Assembly (NCBI GenBank): GCA_949130495.1
Contig: OX422217.1
Span: forward strand, 573,534,606-573,598,605
Reading direction: 5' to 3'
DNA: 64,000 nt
Origin: Sambucus nigra
Lineage: Eukaryota; Streptophyta; Magnoliopsida; Dipsacales; Adoxaceae
Part shown: positions 22,668-32,785 of the stretch, in pieces
Layout of the letters: every line of letters begins with the position of its first letter
How positions within the stretch are numbered: position 1 is the first letter of the stretch
The notes under the pieces: generated by a model
Told to the model about the DNA's origin: nothing
Databases searched by the model: none
Seen by the model: only the letters and a program-made list of their open reading frames with translations
Translations under genes and position numbers: made by a program

Positions 22668-23138
22668 ATCTTAAGACAATTTATAAGGTTCTACTGTTTT
22701 TTAGTGTACATAATTTTTTTTTATTACAGAAATTTATTTGTTGGAAATAAATATATTTTGACAGAATAAAATGAATTAATTTACTACTTTATTGTAGAAA
22801 TTAGTAAAACAGTTTTGATGTAGTAATTAATTTCTAGACTGTTTTTATATTCTGTTTTAGAAAATAAAATTTTATTTGTGTATTCTTGTTAAAATCTGTT
22901 TATGTAAAATTTTTAATCTTTAAATTATAATTCTGTTTTGTACAAAATTCTTTTTATTATTAAAAATTAGTGTGACACAGATTTTATATTTAATTCTGTT
23001 TTGTACGGAATTCTGTTTATATTATAGTTTAATTCTGAATTTTATTTGGAATTCTTTTGGAATTCATTTATTGTGAATTATATTTGGAGGAAATTGGTGC
23101 ACGGAATTTTGTATTCTGTTTCGATTAATTCATTATAT
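22668..23138 (+). other. Copia 2 untranslated leader
   Basis: 470 bp of T-rich sequence between the LTR and the gag ATG, similar to 10968-11431 of copia 1. As there, the bases after the LTR (ATCTTAAGACAATTTATAAGG) do not match the initiator Met tRNA primer site, nor is there a TGG to pair with a tRNA CCA end. Confidence 0.65.
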
Positions 23139-24677
23139 ATGAATTTTATCATCGATAAAAATTCTGTTTTTGTAACAGAAATTGAATCACAAAGTACGAA
23201 CACTACTCCTACGAAACTGATTGTCACCAACACAAATGTGACTGCACCCGTATCTATGCCACACGGGGAGAAATCGAAAAAGTTCATTGGGGCTGACTTC
23301 AAACGTTGGCAAGGACAAATATACTTCTATCTCACTACCTGCCAACTGGGCAGGTTTGTATATGAAGATTGCCCCTCTATTCAAGAGGGAGATGCCACTG
23401 AAAAGGTTGTTGCTGTCGATGCTTGGAAGCATTCGGACTACCTATGCCGAAACTATATTTTGGCCTACTTGGACAAGACTCCGTATCATGTCTACTACAC
23501 TATCAAGACATCCAAAGAATTATGGAATTCTTTGGAAAATAAGTATAAAAATGAAGATGCTGGGCGTTTTCTGGACTTCAAAATGGTTGATTCTAAATCT
23601 GTGATCTCGCAAGTGCAAGAATTCCAAGTGATCCTCCACGACATTCATGCTGAAGGAATGTCAATTAGTGAAACTTTCCAAGTTGCTGCAATTGTTGAAA
23701 AGTTTCCACCATCTTGGACTTTGTTCAAAAACTATCTCAAGCACAAGCGTAAGGAGATGAATGTGGAGGAGTTGGTGGTCCGGATAAGAATCGAAGAAGA
23801 CAACCGTGAGTCTCAAAAGAAAAGTGGGAAGAATCCGATGGAAACAAAGGTCCATGTCGTTAAAGGTTCTAAGAAGAACAAACGAAAGTATGATGGGGAA
23901 GGCACTTCCAAACATAACAAGAAAAAGTTCAAAGGCAAATGCTACAATTGTGGTAAACCGGGACACCGCTCAAGTGAGTGTCGTAAGCCTAAGAAGCAAA
24001 ATAAAAATAACTCTCAAGCAAATGTAACTGAGGGTGAGAATATCACCAATGATTTGGCGGATATGAATCTTTCTGCCGTGGTCTCTGAATGTAACTTGGT
24101 TGGAAATACCAAGGAATGGTGGGTGGATACTGGAGCCACACGACACATTTGTGCAAACAAATGGATGTTCACCACCTATAAGCCTTTGGAAAATGAAGAA
24201 AATCTCTTTATGGAAAATTCTTCCACTTCGAAGGTGGTGGGACAAGGAAAGATAACTCTGAAAATGACTTCTGGAAAGGAACTTACTCTCAACAATGTTC
24301 TTCACGTGCCTGATATCCGAAAGAATCTGATTTCTGGATCTCTCCTTACTAAAAATGGTTTCAAGCTTGTGTTTGTGTCTGATCGCTTTGTGTTGTCTAA
24401 AAATGACATGTATGTAGGAAAGGGCTACCTAAATGAGGGGCTCTTTAAACTCAATGTTCTTACTGTAACCCCAAAAACATCTGTTTCAATGAATGAAATT
24501 GCTAGTTCTTCTTACTTGATTGAGTCATCTAATATTTGGCATGCTAGATTGGGACATGTTAATTTTGATACATTGCGTAGATTAATTAACTTGGAATTTT
24601 TGCCAAAATTTAATATTGATAAAAATCATAAATGTGAAATTTGTGTGGAATCTAAATTTAGATTTAATTCACACTGA
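23139..24677 (+). pseudogene. Copia 2 gag, protease and start of integrase (open frame)
   Basis: ATG at 23139 (MNFIIDKNSVFVTE), chosen because copia 1 starts at the same place; an in-frame upstream extension to 23046 is not conserved. Gag (to about residue 250) carries PHGEKSKKFIGADFKRW and the LHDIHAEGM segment; a zinc knuckle CYNCGKPGHRSSECRK follows at about 23938-23990, the protease site [12 protein letters not shown] at about 24118-24155, and the GAG-pre-integrase domain with NIWHARLGHVNFDTLRRL and CEICVESK at 24534-24655. Compared with copia 1 gag, about seven residues (MKKFIVW) are deleted near 23565. The frame then runs off because 44 bp are missing after CVESK, giving a false end (RFNSH). 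Confidence 0.92.
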
Positions 24678-25150
24678 TATTTGTGATTTAAAATTTGTTC
24701 AAACTAGAGGTGGGAAAAAGTATTTTATTACTTTTATTGACGATTGCACAAAATATTGCTATGTATATTTGTTACATAGTAAAGATGAGGATATTAATGC
24801 ATTTAAACAATATAAAAATGAAGTTAAGAATCAATTAAGCAAAACAATAAAGGCTATTAGAAGTGATAGATGAGATGAATATGAATATCCATTTGAGGAA
24901 TTTTGTTCTGAAAATGGGCAAACAACCGCTCCTTATTCTCCTCAATCGAATGGTGTTGCTGAACGCAAAAATCGTACTTTGAAAGAAATGATGAACTCAA
25001 TGTTATTAAGTTCAGGAGCTCCACAAAATTTGTGGGGGGGAAGCCTTACTTTCTGCTAATTACATTCTCAATAAAGTACCTCACAAAAAGACTCACAAGA
25101 CACCTTATGAATTATGGAAAGGCCGAAGACCTTCCTATAAATATTTACGA
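24655..25150 (+). pseudogene. Copia 2 integrase core, frame broken
   Basis: After the 44-bp deletion the integrase continues in another frame: LDLIHTDICDLKF, TFIDDCTKYCYVY, KAIRSDR, then a TGA at 24871, then YSPQSNGVAERKNRTL with the catalytic Glu. The metal-binding triad D, D, E is recognisable. Three residues are missing before QTTAPYSPQ. At 25034-25040 seven G in a row shift the frame by one, exactly as in copia 1. In active elements this enzyme inserts the cDNA into the chromosome. Confidence 0.92.
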
Positions 25151-27151
25151 GTGTGGGGGTGCTTAGCCAAAGTGATGGTTCCTAAACCTAAAAAGGTAAG
25201 AATAGGGCCAAAAACCGTGGATTGTGTATTCATCGGTTATGCTACTAATAGCAGTGCATATCGATTTCTAGTTTGTAAATTTGAGATTTCGAACATTCAT
25301 GTAAATACGGTTATTGAATCGAGGGATGCTTCATTTTTTGAAAATGAATTCCCGTATAACATGACCCGAGAATCTGGTCCTTCTGAAAGGACAAATCAAG
25401 CTACTACAAGTGGTACTCATCAACCTATTGAATCAATAGAGGATGAACCAAGACATAGTAAAAGAGCAAAAACCTCGACTTCTTTCGGTCCGGATTTTCT
25501 AACATATTTGTTAGAAAATGAACCTCAATCGTATAAAGAAGCTATATCCTTACCCGATGCTTCCAATTGGAAAGAAGCAATTAATAGTGAAATTGAATCC
25601 ATATTACAAAATCATACATGGGAACTAGTGGATCTTCCACCAGGTTCAAAACCATTAGGTTATAGATGGATCTTCAAAAAGAAATTGAAGGCCGATGGAT
25701 CAATTGATAAATATAAAGCTAGACTTGTAGCTAAAGGCTATAGGCAAAAGAAAGGGTTGGATTACTTCGACACATATTCACCGGTAACAAGAATAACGTC
25801 CATTCGGATGTTAATAGCAATAGCTACTATTAATGGACTTGAAATACATCAAATGGATGTAAAAACTGCATTCTTAAACGGTGAACTAGACGAGGAAATT
25901 TATATGGAGCAACCTGAAGGGTTCAAAGTTCCCGGACAAGAAGGAAAAGTATGTAAGCTTGTTAAATCACTATATGGATTAAAACAAGCACCTAAGCAAT
26001 GGCATGAAAAATTTGATAATGCAATGTTATCAAATGGTTTCAAAATTAATGAATGCGATAAATGTGTTTACTTTAAATACATTCATAATGGATATGTCAT
26101 TGTATGCCTCTATGTTGATGATATGCTTATCATGGGTAGTAACTTGGAAATTGTCAAAACTACAAAACAAATGTTGAGTAGTAGATTTGACATGAAAGAT
26201 ATGGGAATCGCCGATGTTATATTATGAATTAAAATTTCTAGAACATCGGATGGACTTATATTATCTCAATCTCATTACATAAAGAAAGTACTTGAAAAAT
26301 TCAAGAAGTATGATATTAGTCCTACAAAGACACCTGTAGATGTAAATTTACATCTTGCAATAAATAATGGTGAAAGCATATCTCAACTAGAATATTCTCG
26401 TATTATCGGCAGTTTAATGTATATCATGAACTGTACGCGACCGGACATAGCATACTCAATAAGTATATCTCAACTAGAATATTCTCGTATTATCAGCAGT
26501 TTAATGTATATCATGAACTGTACGCGACCGGACATAGAATACTCAATAAGTAAGCTAAGTCGATTTACGAGTAATCCAGGAAGAGATCACTAGAAAGCTA
26601 TATTGAGAGTTTTGGGTTATTTAAAATATACTCAAAACTATGGATTGCACTACTCAAAATATCCAGCTATTCTTGAAGGACATTGCGATGCAAATTGGAT
26701 ATCTGATACAAAAGACTCTAAGTCTACGAGTGGGTATGTGTTTACCCTCGGAGGTGCAGCCGTATCTTGGAAATCCTCAAAACAAACGTGCATTGCTAGA
26801 TCGACAATGGAATCTGAATTCATTGCACTTGACAAAGCTGGAGAAGAAGCTGAATGGCTTTGAAATTTCTTAGAGGATTTTCCAAATTGGTCAAAACCTG
26901 TGCCCGCAACATGTATACATTGCGATAGCCAATCAGCGATTGGAAGGGCACAAAATCACATGTATAACGGAAAGTCACGACATATTCGTCGTCGACACAA
27001 TACCGTTAAACAACTTCTCTCAAACGGAATTATCTCAATTGACTATGTAAAGTCAAAAGATAATATATCGGATCCACTAAAGAAAGGTTTAAACCGAGAG
27101 CAAGTTGAAATATCATCGAGAGGAATAGTTCTAAAGCCTATAAATAAATAA
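25151..27151 (+). pseudogene. Copia 2 reverse transcriptase and RNase H
   Basis: One frame continues from here to the natural end (LKPINK, stop at 27149-27151). The first 358 codons are open and hold the reverse transcriptase: GYRWIFKKKLKADG, YKARLVAKGYRQKKGLDYFD, MDVKTAFLNGELDEEIYMEQ, SLYGLKQAPKQWHEKFD and the catalytic CLYVDDMLIMG at about 26105-26140. Stops follow at 26225 (GGA to TGA), 26591 (TGG to TAG) and 26861. RNase H is recognisable by [20 protein letters not shown] and [21 protein letters not shown] 29-residue in-frame tandem duplication sits between the two domains. Confidence 0.93.
26378..26551 (+). repeat. 87-bp in-frame tandem duplication in copia 2 pol
   Basis: ATATCTCAACTAGAATATTC and the following 67 bases (26378-26464) are repeated at 26465-26551 with two differences. 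It duplicates 29 residues around [15 protein letters not shown]. Copia 1 has one copy at the same place (17980-18070). The frame is kept, so it may have arisen while the element was still coding, or it is chance. Confidence 0.95.
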
Positions 27152-27230
27152 GAATCAATATAGTGGCAACCCAACCTAGCTGACTGGAGATCCCAAGATC
27201 TAGGTTCAATGGGCAAACCGAACTACGTTG
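27152..27230 (+). other. Copia 2 3' untranslated region, left part
   Basis: Continues from the RNase H stop to the insertion point of gypsy 3 (ACTACGTTG followed by TAT). The missing remainder resumes at 37863. The undisturbed order is preserved in the inverted copy near 21760 and in copia 1 near 18745. Confidence 0.85.
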
Positions 27231-28669
27231 TATAATTTGAAACAAGTTTATAAAATCAACTTGGATTTGTTCTAAATTTTAAGTTTTGATTAGTGAATTC
27301 TTTTTAAAGAAATTGCTCGTTATTATGGAATCCGATTTAAGTAATTCCAAAGTCAGGCCCGGTGAAGTTCTGTCTAGATGAGATGGTATTTGAGTGGTGC
27401 CCCTGTGACCCTCCATCTCTACTGGGAATGAATCCGGAAATGTTCTGTCTAGATGAGATGGTATTTAAGTGGTGCCCCTGTGACCCTCCATCTCTACTGG
27501 GAACCGACTGATGAGGAAAGACTATGAATTGAATTCTTCAATTACGATCAAGGAATTTTAAAAGTTGACAAATGGGGATTCAGTAATCCTTTAAAATAGG
27601 AAGTTATTATTAAAGTATAGTATAAACTGGACCTTAGAACGTGTACTTAAATCTTTATCAGATTAACGTGTGATCGAAGACTCAATACCAGTAAATTTGA
27701 CCTCCGTTTTGGGTGAGTACTCTGACATTCCTTGTGTATTTTGATTATATGATATTATGCAAACTATATATATTTTGTGAGCTGCTTTTATTCTCAAAAT
27801 TCATGTGATACCGATGATTGATTCAATTGTGACATGTTTATATTTGTCCATATAAACATACCGATTAAAATGATTATAGAAAAGGATATTGAATATTGAA
27901 ATTATGATTCGGCCTAAGGGACCTCTTTACTGACTGACCTTCCCAGCAGGGTTATCGCTGGTGTGCCCTAAATAAGGCGTTGTGACGAACTAGTTCGATT
28001 GACCCTCAACTATCGGGGTATAATACGGCATAAGAATACGGTATTAGAGTGTACTTGGCCATCAAAATGATATGATTGAAAGAAAAAGATATCACATTTG
28101 ATTTGTTGCATTCGTCTTATTCTGAGCTATCCAATTGTGATATATAGACTTTCATTTCAAAATATATATCTATTTAATGAAAGTTCTTCTCCATATATGT
28201 ATATGCCTTCTCTTTTGACTTGAATAGGTATCTATTTTCTGAAAACCCTGGAATGTCTGGAGATTGAACCTCATTCGGCTTTTAGCTGATGTTGTATAAA
28301 TAAACATTTTTCAGGAAACGTTTAGGCTCACGGACGGAATGAAAATGGACTATATTGAAGATTTAGCTTTTAGAGTTCTTTTTGTAAAATTTTTATTTAG
28401 AGCATGTCTGGCTCTCTTGTAATAAGGTTTAAATTTTCTCTTAAGTTGTAACCCGTTGTTACTTTAATATATATGAAGTTTCCTTTAGAAAGCTCTGATG
28501 ACGTAATTCCTTTACTTTCAGTATTTTACGATTCATAACCATGTGATAATATATCCGTTGCATTTATTTAAGGAAACAATTAAATCGGAATATTTGTTGC
28601 CTTGGTGGCATGTCAAGACACTCGTTCCCTAATACTATTTTGGGTCGGGGTCGGGATCGTGACAGAGGA
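27231..28669 (+). repeat. Inverted extra LTR piece of gypsy 3 (palindrome left arm)
   Basis: 27231-27300 is a short LTR piece in the element's own orientation (matches about 30023-30098). At AATTCTTT the sequence switches: 27301-28648 is an inverted copy of the LTR part at 28670-30008, ending with the LTR terminus GGGTCGGGGTCGGGATCGTGACA (28641-28664) and GAGGA. The arms, about 1.35 kb each, face each other across about 20 bp (28649-28669). The left arm keeps a 13-14-bp segment (near 28030-28050) that is missing in the adjacent right arm but present in the 5' LTR near 36195, so it was not simply copied from the present right arm, or that arm lost the segment later. Confidence 0.92.
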
Positions 28670-30938
28670 CCGACCCAAAATAGTATTAGGGAACGAGTGT
28701 CTTGACATGCCACCAAGACAACAAATATTCTGATTTAATTGTTTCCTTAAATAAATGCAACGGATATATTATCACATGGTTATGAATCGTAAAATACTGA
28801 AAGTAAAGGAATTACGTCATCAGAGCTTTCTAAAGGAAACTTCATATATATTAAAAGTAACAACGAGTTACAATTTAAGAAAAAATTAAACCATATTACA
28901 AGAGAGCCAGGCATGCTCTAAATAAACATTTTACATAAAGAGCTCTAAAAGCTAAATCTTCAATATAGTCCATTTTCATTCCGTCCGTGAGCCTAAACGT
29001 TTCCTGAAAAATGTTTATTTATACAACATCAGCTAAAAGCCGAATGAGGTTCAATCTCCAGACATTCCAGGGTTTTCAGAAAATAGATACCTATTCAAGT
29101 CAAAAGAGAAGGCATATACATATATGGAGAAGAACTTGCATTAAATAGATATATATTTTGAAATGAAAGTATATATATCACAATTGGATAGCTCAGAATA
29201 AGACGAATGCAACAAATCAAATGTGATATCTTTTTCTTTCAATCATATCATTTTGATTGCCAAGTACACTCTAATACCGTATTATACCCCGATAGTTGAG
29301 GGTCAATCGAACATGTTCGTCACAACGCCTTATTTAGGTCACACCAGCGATAACCCAGCTGGGAAGGTCAGTCAGTAAAGAGGTCCCTTAGGCCAAATCA
29401 TATTTTCAATATTCAATATCCTTTTCAATAATCATTTTAATCAGTATGTTTATATGGGCAAATATAAACATATCACAAATGAATCAATCATCGGTATCAC
29501 GTGAATTTTGAGAATAAAAGCAGTTCACAAAATATATATAGTTTGCATAATATCATATAATCAAAATACACAAGGAATGTCAGAGTACTCACCCAAAATG
29601 GAGGTCAAATTTACTGGTATTGAGTCTTCGATCACACGTTAATCTGATAAAGATTTAAGTACGCGTTCTAAAGTCCAGTTTATACTATACTTTAATAATT
29701 ACTTCCTCTTTTAAGGGATTACTGAATCTCTATTTGTTAACTTTTAAAACTCATTGATCGTAATTGAAGAATTCAATTCATAGTCTTTCCTCATCAGTCG
29801 GTTCCCAGTAGAGATGGAGGGTCACAGGGGCACCACTTAAATACCATCCCATCTAGACAGAACATTTCCGGATTCATTCCCAGTAGAGATGGAGGGTCAC
29901 AGGGGCACCACTTAAATACCATCTCATCTAGACAAAACTTCACCGGGCCTGACTTTGGAATTACTTAAATCGGATTCCATAATAACGAGCAATTTCTTTA
30001 AAAAGAATTATTTTTAAAAGCGTATAATTTCAAACAAGTTTATAAAATTAATTTGGATTTGTTCTAAATTTTAAGTTTTGATTAGTGAATTCTTTATTGT
30101 ATTTTACCAGCATAACTACTAAGTAAGGCTATAAAACAATAAATTAAAACTATAAAGATGCATTATAACATTAAGATTACCTTAAGATGAATATCCCTAA
30201 GAACTTCTTCTTAGACTTTCTCACACTTTCTCTCACTATTTCTTTCTATAATTCTCAAGGAATTGGTGTGAGTTTCAAATGATCCCCCAAAGGCCCTATT
30301 TATAGTTTTCCAAATATCCCACGGTGTTGACACGTGTCTTGGTGATAAGGTTTCACTTTGGTGAGTCGTCGTTCACGTGTCGTGCAACGGATCAGCCTTG
30401 CAGTCTTGGTTTACCAAACGGCGACACGTGTTTTTTCCTTTTTCTAGAGGATTTACATGAGTTTTATCCTTTCCTATAGAGGTGACACGTGTGCAGTGGA
30501 TATGTTCAAAAACCGAGCACGAGGTGTCGAGGATAAGTATTAAGGGTATAAGGGTCATTTCGGACCTGAAGGGCATTTTGGTAATTTCACACCATATATT
30601 TTCAATATTTCTTTTAGGTCCCTAAAAATATTTTATTTATGAAAAGGCCCCTTTTTATTTTTCATTTTGGTCCCTGAAACTTTCTTTATTAAAACCAAGT
30701 CCCTAAAGTTTCATAAAATTGTATTTTCTACCCCAAAACTTATCACTTAGCTTAGGATGTGCCATAAAATCTCAATCTGACCCATTTTACCGTTGATTCT
30801 TCAAATTGAAAAACGGGATTTGTCAAATTAAGAACTCAAAATATCATATATGTAATAATATATCATTATTAGATAGTAAGTATGACGAAATTGAAAGAAG
30901 ACAATTATATATTGGCATAAGAAAATAGGGTTATTACA
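28670..30938 (-). repeat. Gypsy 3 3' LTR
   Basis: Runs in plus reading from CCGACCCAAAATAG to AGGGTTATTACA. It lacks the outer TGTCACGACCC-type terminus of the 5' LTR by about a dozen bases, lost at the palindrome centre. It closely matches 35571-37862. A two-copy 75-bp repeat with AGTAGAGATGGAGGGTCACA occurs at about 29805-29937. Confidence 0.92.
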
Positions 30939-30951
30939 TCCTACCCTCCTT
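30939..30951 (-). other. Polypurine tract of gypsy 3
   Basis: On the minus strand AAGGAGGGTAGGA directly precedes the LTR start TGTAATAACCC. It would prime plus-strand cDNA synthesis. Confidence 0.8.
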
Positions 30952-30983
30952 ATAAAAAGTTTGGTCCCCAAACTTTACTTACA

Positions 30984-32690
30984 TTAATTTCCAAAAAGGT
31001 GTGGATATCGCTCTTTTATTTCATCTTCCCGCTCCCATGTTGCTTCTTCAACAGAATGATTCCTCCATAATACTTTGACTAGTGGAATAACCTTGGTTCG
31101 TAATATTTGATCTTTATGGTCCAAGATTTCCACTGGATGCTCAATGTATGTCAAATCTTCTCTAACTTGAAGAGGCTCGTGACTTAAGATATGTGCTGGA
31201 TCGGGGATGTATTTTTTCATCATTGAAACATGAAACACATTATGCACACTCGAGAGTTCAGGGGGTAAGGCTATTCGATACGCAACAACACCTATCCTTT
31301 CAAGGATTTCAAAAGGTCCTATGTATCTTGGACTCAACTTTCCTTTCTTCCCAAATCGGATTACTCCCTTTGTTGGTGATACTCGTAAGAAAACATAGTC
31401 TCCTCTTTGGAATTCTAACGGTCGATGCCGATTGTCAGCATAACTCTTTTGACGGCTTTGAGCGATTTGAAGTCGGTCTTGTATCAATTTCACTTTCTCT
31501 GTTGTGACCTGAATCAATTCTGGTCCCAATAATTTTCTTTCTCCAACTTCTACCCAACATGCAGGAGAACGACACCTTCTACCATAGAGTGCCTCATACG
31601 GAGCCATTTGAATACTTGCTTGATAGCTATTATTATATGCAAATTCCACAAACGGTAAATGATCATCCCAATTCCCCTTCAAATCAAGTACACATGCCCT
31701 AAGCATATCCTCTAAGGTTTGAATGGTTCTCTCCGATTGTCCGTCTGTTTGAGGATGAAAAGCGGTGCTGAAATTCAATTTTGTTCCCATGGCTACTTGT
31801 AGGCTTTTCCAAAAGCGAGACACGAATCTAGGGTCGCGATCAGAAACAATTGAAACTGGGGTTCCATGAAGCTTAATAATTTCCCGTATATACAATTTAG
31901 CTAGCTTTTCTAAGGAATGGGTAATCTTAATGGCAAGAAAATGAGAAGATTTAGTTAACCTATCAATAATTACCCAAATGGAATCATTACCATTGGAACT
32001 CCTTGGTAGCCCTGTCACAAAATCCATGGTAATATGTTCCCACTTCCACTCAGGGATTGGTAAAGGTTGTAATAGTCCTGATGGTTTCTGATGTTCAGCT
32101 TTTACTTGTTGACATATCAAACACTGAGATACAAACTCTGCTATCTCCCTTTTCATGTTATTCCACCAAAACACTTCTCGAAGATCTCTGTACATCTTGG
32201 TATTTCCGGGATGAACTGTGAATCTCGAGTAAGGACCTTCCTCCAAAATTTGCCCCTTTAGTTGGGCATCACCAGGTATACAGACTCTATTTCCAAACCT
32301 TAATATATCATCTCGTATCACAAATTCAATTCTCTTCCCTTCAATAACCTCTTCTTTAATCCTCCTCAATTGTGGGTCATTTACTTGTGCAACTTTAATT
32401 CTTTCCATCAACGTGGGTTGTATTTGTAAGTTTTCGATTATTACTCCTTCGCCATAAATACGTACATCTATTTCCATACTTCTCAAATCTTTCAATAGAG
32501 CTTCCTGGCTGGTAATAAGACATGCTAAATTTGGTGTAGACTTTATACTCAACGCGTCGGCAACTATATTAGCTTTCCCCGGGTGATAGTGAATATTTAC
32601 ATCATAATCCTTCATCAATTCTAACCACCTCCTTTGTCTCATGTTCAAACTTTTATGATCGGTATAAATCTCACAAGTCTCACCATACAA
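30984..32690 (-). pseudogene. Gypsy 3 pol: RNase H end, integrase, chromodomain-like C-terminus
   Basis: 568 open codons. Residues 1-50 end RNase H (TDHKSL directly followed by [20 protein letters not shown], so about nine residues, normally KYIFTQKEL-like, are missing). Then come the integrase zinc finger ([11 protein letters not shown] ... [11 protein letters not shown]), the catalytic core with Asp in [22 protein letters not shown] and the Glu in [15 protein letters not shown], the [21 protein letters not shown] segment, and a C-terminal [20 protein letters not shown] that resembles the chromodomain-type tail of plant chromoviruses. The domain is full length to the stop at 30984. The Met at 32690 is internal to the polyprotein, not a real start; a stop (TGG to TAG) lies just upstream. 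Confidence 0.95.
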
Positions 32691-32785
32691 ATAATGTCTC
32701 TAAATCTTAAGAGCAAAAATTACCGCTGCTAATTCTAAGTCATGGGTTGGATAATTTTGCTCATGGGGTTTTAACTGTCTCGAGG
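32691..32785 (-). pseudogene. RNase H gap of gypsy 3 (frameshift and stop)
   Basis: This short piece joins the two open frames. Compared with the family sequence, one T is missing after GCTTA, so the codons for Tyr-Ala-Ser become a stop and the frame shifts; about 70 bases later a Trp codon reads TAG. Together with the 27-bp loss just downstream, these are the lesions that split the polyprotein. Confidence 0.8.

Noticed and set aside
28641..28669. Palindrome centre as a replication origin or an attachment site
   Set aside because: The centre is simply two LTR termini facing each other with a few extra bases; no other origin-like feature.
31193..31507. 104-codon plus-strand frame
   Set aside because: Antisense of the gypsy 3 integrase.
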